Source: Aureisphaera galaxeae (GTDB lineage: Bacteria > Bacteroidota > Bacteroidia > Flavobacteriales > Flavobacteriaceae). Taken from it: a DNA stretch of 64,000 nucleotides. A program made the position numbers and the translations under genes. The stretch covers positions 62,001 to 126,000 of the forward strand of contig NZ_JAQQTF010000019.1 of NCBI RefSeq assembly GCF_028561275.1, given 5' to 3'. The notes beneath the pieces are model-generated. The model saw only the letters and a program-made list of their open reading frames with translations. It was not told the DNA's origin and searched no databases. Of the stretch, positions 61,234 through 64,000 are shown one piece after another (position 1 is the stretch's first letter; the number at the start of each line of letters is the position of its first letter).

Positions 61234-61913
61234 TTTTTAATCGAAACGATCCCGCAATCCAATTCAAAAACCTGTCCGGACATGGAATTGCTTTTTTTCG
61301 ATAATAGGAATTCCGCCATGTAGGCTACATCGTCTGGGTTCAGGTATTTCTTTAAGGGATGACGCTCTACCATTTTTTCCCGCATGGCATCATTTCTCAA
61401 AATCTTCTCAGCTAGGCTGGTGTCGGTAACGGTAGGAGCAATGGCATTGATCCGAATAGTGGGTGCCAGTTCCGCTCCTAACGAACGTACCAATCCTTCT
61501 ACCCCCGATTTGGCTGTAGCGATACTGGCATGAAAAGGCATTCCTAATTTCGAAGCTACCGTACTAAAGAGCACAATGCTTGGTTGGTTGCCATTTTTCA
61601 ACGCTTTCAAGTAAAATTGAATGCATTTAACAGCACCCAATACATTGATTTCAAAATCGGATCTGAAATCTTCAATACTAAGGCGGTTAATTGGCTTTAG
61701 GTTAATGCTCCCCGGACAATACACAAGTCCGTCCAGATGTTCCATTTCAGGAAGATCATCCACTAAAACATCACACTCGTAATGGGTTAGGTTGGGGTGC
61801 GAAATTTCAGGGGCCGATCGACTTATATTTACGATTTCATGTGTTTCCAATAGCTGATGAATAATGGCATTTCCTATTCCTTTGCTTCCTCCAACGATGG
61901 CAATTTTTTTCAT
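61230..61913 (-). CDS. SDR family oxidoreductase
   Basis: A 227-residue protein. The dinucleotide motif is GGSKGIG (8-14). The catalytic-site lysine lies in ATAKSGVEGLVRSLG, where the usual Tyr of YxxxK is replaced by Thr (TAKS), so activity may be altered. The segment after INAIAPTVTDT is typical of SDRs. It is the last gene of a same-strand run with the TIGR03643 and photolyase genes, a neighbourhood seen in other marine bacteria. Confidence 0.85.
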   Translation of the reverse strand: MKKIAIVGGSKGIGNAIIHQLLETHEIVNISRSAPEISHPNLTHYECDVLVDDLPEMEHLDGLVYCPGSINLKPINRLSIEDFRSDFEINVLGAVKCIQFYLKALKNGNQPSIVLFSTVASKLGMPFHASIATAKSGVEGLVRSLGAELAPTIRINAIAPTVTDTSLAEKILRNDAMREKMVERHPLKKYLNPDDVAYMAEFLLSKKSNSMSGQVFELDCGIVSIKN

Positions 61914-61924
61914 TTTTCTTCTTT

Positions 61925-62203
61925 TTATCTATTTCGTTTTGTGATTTTATTATTTGATATGGATCGCTGACGCGTACATTTAAAGCGTCCCTTTTCGAAA
62001 TCCCTTTTCTTGGAATGCTTGGTCTTCCTTCCTTGAACACGGGCACGCCATAACCGAAAGCTGCTCGGTTTCATTTCCCGTCTCATGAGCTTTATGACCT
62101 CTTCCTCTTTCAGTCCAAATTGCAAGGTAATGGCATCGAAAGGGGTTCGGTCCTCCCAAGCCATTTCAATAATTCTATCTATATCCCTATCGGTCAATTC
62201 CAT
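61925..62203 (-). CDS. TIGR03643 family protein
   Basis: A 92-residue basic protein recognised as TIGR03643 (MAWEDRTPFDAITLQFGLKE, SSFRLWRARVQGRKTKH). The N terminus looks like a small helix-turn-helix; the tail is Lys/Arg-rich. Its function is unknown, but the family tends to co-occur with cryptochrome/photolyase genes, as here. It lies 5 bp after the 136-residue hypothetical gene. Confidence 0.85.
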   Translation of the reverse strand: MELTDRDIDRIIEMAWEDRTPFDAITLQFGLKEEEVIKLMRREMKPSSFRLWRARVQGRKTKHSKKRDFEKGRFKCTRQRSISNNKITKRNR

Positions 62204-62208
62204 GAATT

Positions 62209-62619
62209 TCAGATTTGATTGAATGTTATATTTTTGTCCATGAGTTTATCTATGAACGTCTTATTTTCTCGATAGGTTAGGTTCCCACGAAACCGAATAA
62301 ATTCGCCACTGGAGTGAATACTAAAACCATCGGTTTTAAAAATCACCAAGCGGTAATAGGGGATAGGCCATGTATAATTCTTTAGGCCCTTGATGAAATG
62401 TACCAATATGCCTTTAGGGCGTAACTCAATACTACCGTAATTGAGGTCATCTACGGCGTTGAGATAAGAAGTTAGGTTGGGGCTTACCTCGTCGATGATC
62501 ATACGTTTAGAACCTGTTCCACCTAGACGTATGGCTTGCCAAAAGGTATATGCCTTTCCTACCAACTCGTCTATAAGCTTTTTGTCCTCATCATTCCTAT
62601 GTGTGGTATTAAAAATCAT
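62209..62619 (-). CDS. hypothetical protein in the photolyase operon
   Basis: A 136-residue soluble protein that I do not recognise. It has no signal peptide or membrane helix. It contains a beta-rich segment (GSIELRPKGILVHFIKGLKN, YYRLVIFKTDGFSIHSSGEF) and a charged C-terminal helix. It lies between the TIGR03643 gene (5 bp) and the photolyase gene (13 bp) on the same strand, which argues for co-transcription. Confidence 0.75.
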   Translation of the reverse strand: MIFNTTHRNDEDKKLIDELVGKAYTFWQAIRLGGTGSKRMIIDEVSPNLTSYLNAVDDLNYGSIELRPKGILVHFIKGLKNYTWPIPYYRLVIFKTDGFSIHSSGEFIRFRGNLTYRENKTFIDKLMDKNITFNQI

Positions 62620-62632
62620 GGTGTCTTTGCTA

Positions 62633-64000
62633 TTATTCGTTGCGCAACATTCTATTCCTATTGGGGATGGTGTGTTTTTTCAGAATCCTAAGACTTTCCT
62701 TTTTCACTTCAGGGTCTTTTTTAATGCCCCATAGTACATCGCTTGCGCGCTTTCGGGTTTCTTTTATCTCTACAATGGGCTTGGGGTAGTCCCTGCCTAA
62801 CTTAAAATCATATAATTGTTGTTCCATGGGAGTCATTAAATAGGGTTCGTGGACGAATTGAATGTCCAAACGGGCCAATTCGGGAACCCACTTCTTAATA
62901 AAATCTCCTTCGGGATCATGGTCCTTGGCATTTTTAATGGGATTGTAAATACGAAGGTTGTTTATACCTGTTTCCCCAGCTTGCATCTGCAATTGGGGGA
63001 AGTGAATGCCGGGTTCGAAGTCCAGAAATTGCTGGGATAAGTGTTGTGTAGCATCTTGCCAGGGTTGCCAGAGTATATGGGTGAAAAAGGAAGCTAGCAT
63101 GGCGCGCATCCTGAAGTTGAGGTACCCCGTTGTATTTAGGCAACGCATACTGGCATCGACCAAAGGAAAACCAGTATTTCCTTCACGCCAAGCTTTTTGA
63201 TAAGCAAGAGAAATCTGTTTTTTCAATTTGTGATATCCCTTATTTACACTTGCTTGCTCCATGGTATGTTCCATTTCGAACTTCTGAATGAAATGGGCCT
63301 GCCATCGCAATCGGGAAAGAAAAGCACCAAGATGACGCTTGTCTGAAACATTCGATTTTACTTTCTTTCCATACTGATAGATTTCACGAACCGATAAATT
63401 TCCCCAAGCTAGATATGGAGATAGACGACTGCAGCTCTTTCGCGAAGCGCCGGGTTTGGAAATGTGGAACATGTATTCTCTATGTCTCCCCTGAAAAAAG
63501 GATTTAGCGTATTTCCAGCCTTGAGTGGTGCCTCCCTTCTGAAAAGGTGCCTCTAGCGTCTCTAGTGATGCTGTTGAAAAATGGGTGGCTAAATCTGTTA
63601 TTTCGGAACGGGTGAGTAATGAAGCCTCTGGTGGATCGAATACAATTTGAGGCTGTTCCATGAAGCTATTCCAACGTTCAAACCAATCTTCCCGGTTTTT
63701 CAATCCTCTTTCTACACCATTGTTGTTGTTTTCAATCCATGCTATAAGGTGATTTCTACAATAACGGGCAAACTTCTTATCCCGATCGAAGGTGACAAGC
63801 AATCCTGTTTCCCTGTGCGAGTACACACCGTCAATAACGTAGGTTTCTTGTAATCGGTTGAAGGTTCCGACAAGGTCGCCTTCAACAGTCAATACTTGTG
63901 TTTTGAAATGAGCCAACTTTTCATTCATATCCGCGATGGAATCCTTAATGAAATTCCAATGGCGCTCACTGTAGTGAGGGTCTTCCATTAGAATCTTTTC
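62633..64000 (-). CDS. cryptochrome/photolyase family protein, 5' end beyond window
   Basis: The last 455 codons of a DNA photolyase or cryptochrome. The frame stays open through the ATG at 63988 to the window edge (reading EKIL), and the N-terminal FWxRDLR-type segment is missing, so the start lies outside. The FAD-binding domain is clear: LSPYLAWGNLSVREIYQY, EGNTGFPLVDASMRCLNTTG, GYLNFRMRAMLASFFTHIL and the final IYNPIKNAKDHDPEGDFIKK. It is a probable light-dependent repair enzyme or blue-light receptor; a DASH or other class cannot be fixed without the N terminus. Confidence 0.92.
   Translation of the reverse strand, partial: EKILMEDPHYSERHWNFIKDSIADMNEKLAHFKTQVLTVEGDLVGTFNRLQETYVIDGVYSHRETGLLVTFDRDKKFARYCRNHLIAWIENNNNGVERGLKNREDWFERWNSFMEQPQIVFDPPEASLLTRSEITDLATHFSTASLETLEAPFQKGGTTQGWKYAKSFFQGRHREYMFHISKPGASRKSCSRLSPYLAWGNLSVREIYQYGKKVKSNVSDKRHLGAFLSRLRWQAHFIQKFEMEHTMEQASVNKGYHKLKKQISLAYQKAWREGNTGFPLVDASMRCLNTTGYLNFRMRAMLASFFTHILWQPWQDATQHLSQQFLDFEPGIHFPQLQMQAGETGINNLRIYNPIKNAKDHDPEGDFIKKWVPELARLDIQFVHEPYLMTPMEQQLYDFKLGRDYPKPIVEIKETRKRASDVLWGIKKDPEVKKESLRILKKHTIPNRNRMLRNE

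Overview
The window looks like chromosome of a marine-type member of the Flavobacteriaceae (Bacteroidota). Evidence: two proteins end in type IX secretion sorting domains, promoters fit TTG-N19-21-TAnnTTTG, Rho carries a long K/Q/N-rich insert, and several families typical of the group are present (DUF4293, DUF3667, DUF1599, DoxX-thioredoxin fusions, DUF1501/DUF1553 clusters). There is one tRNA-Arg, no rRNA, CRISPR array, transposase, integrase or phage gene. Layout: 66-2688 holds a LysR regulator divergent from an SDR oxidoreductase and a DJ-1/PfpI protein. 2821-6630 holds a TPR lipoprotein and a probable redox regulon: a MarR regulator with a four-cysteine tail, DUF2024, a lipoprotein and a CPVC thioredoxin-like protein, with three related palindromes in front of its transcription units. 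6747-16204 is mostly core metabolism: CPBP protease, acyl-CoA-binding protein, psd, cdsA, LUD protein, ftsH, rsfS, birA, SRPBCC protein, pyrE. 16212-28376 has a NUDIX protein, an M14 peptidase, tandem secreted paralogues, rho, truA, an ABC exporter and cdaA. 28419-30267 is an insertion between folP and cdaA: a decayed copy of the folP 3' end, then three accessory genes separated by nearly identical 56-bp direct repeats. 30400-37634 returns to core genes (folP, tpiA, prmA, clpS) and ends in a HExxHxxGxxH metalloprotease. The tRNA-Arg and a palindromic repeat open an accessory stretch (38060-44454) with a GNAT protein, a bactofilin-like membrane protein, an AT-rich orphan beta-helix/2-TM protein, and an AraC-NmrA pair. 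44505-52266 is a five-gene operon of c-type-cytochrome DUF1553/DUF1501 type. 52552-56799 encodes a two-subunit molybdenum hydroxylase with its cofactor nucleotidyltransferase and XdhC chaperone. The most unusual locus is 56939-59276. A divergent isoprenyl-diphosphate-synthase-like protein (two Asp-rich motifs, but the usual IPP-binding arginines are absent) lies downstream of three paralogous genes. Each of these encodes exactly 47 residues and ends in basic-F-x2-W-x2-W-x2. A winged-helix regulator with a single membrane helix lies upstream on the same strand. The arrangement resembles the ComQ-ComX prenylated-tryptophan pheromone module of Bacillus, but in a Gram-negative Flavobacteriaceae-like genome and with a different regulator. 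This functional reading is inference. The window ends with hydrolases and the 3' part of a cryptochrome/photolyase gene with its TIGR03643 neighbour.
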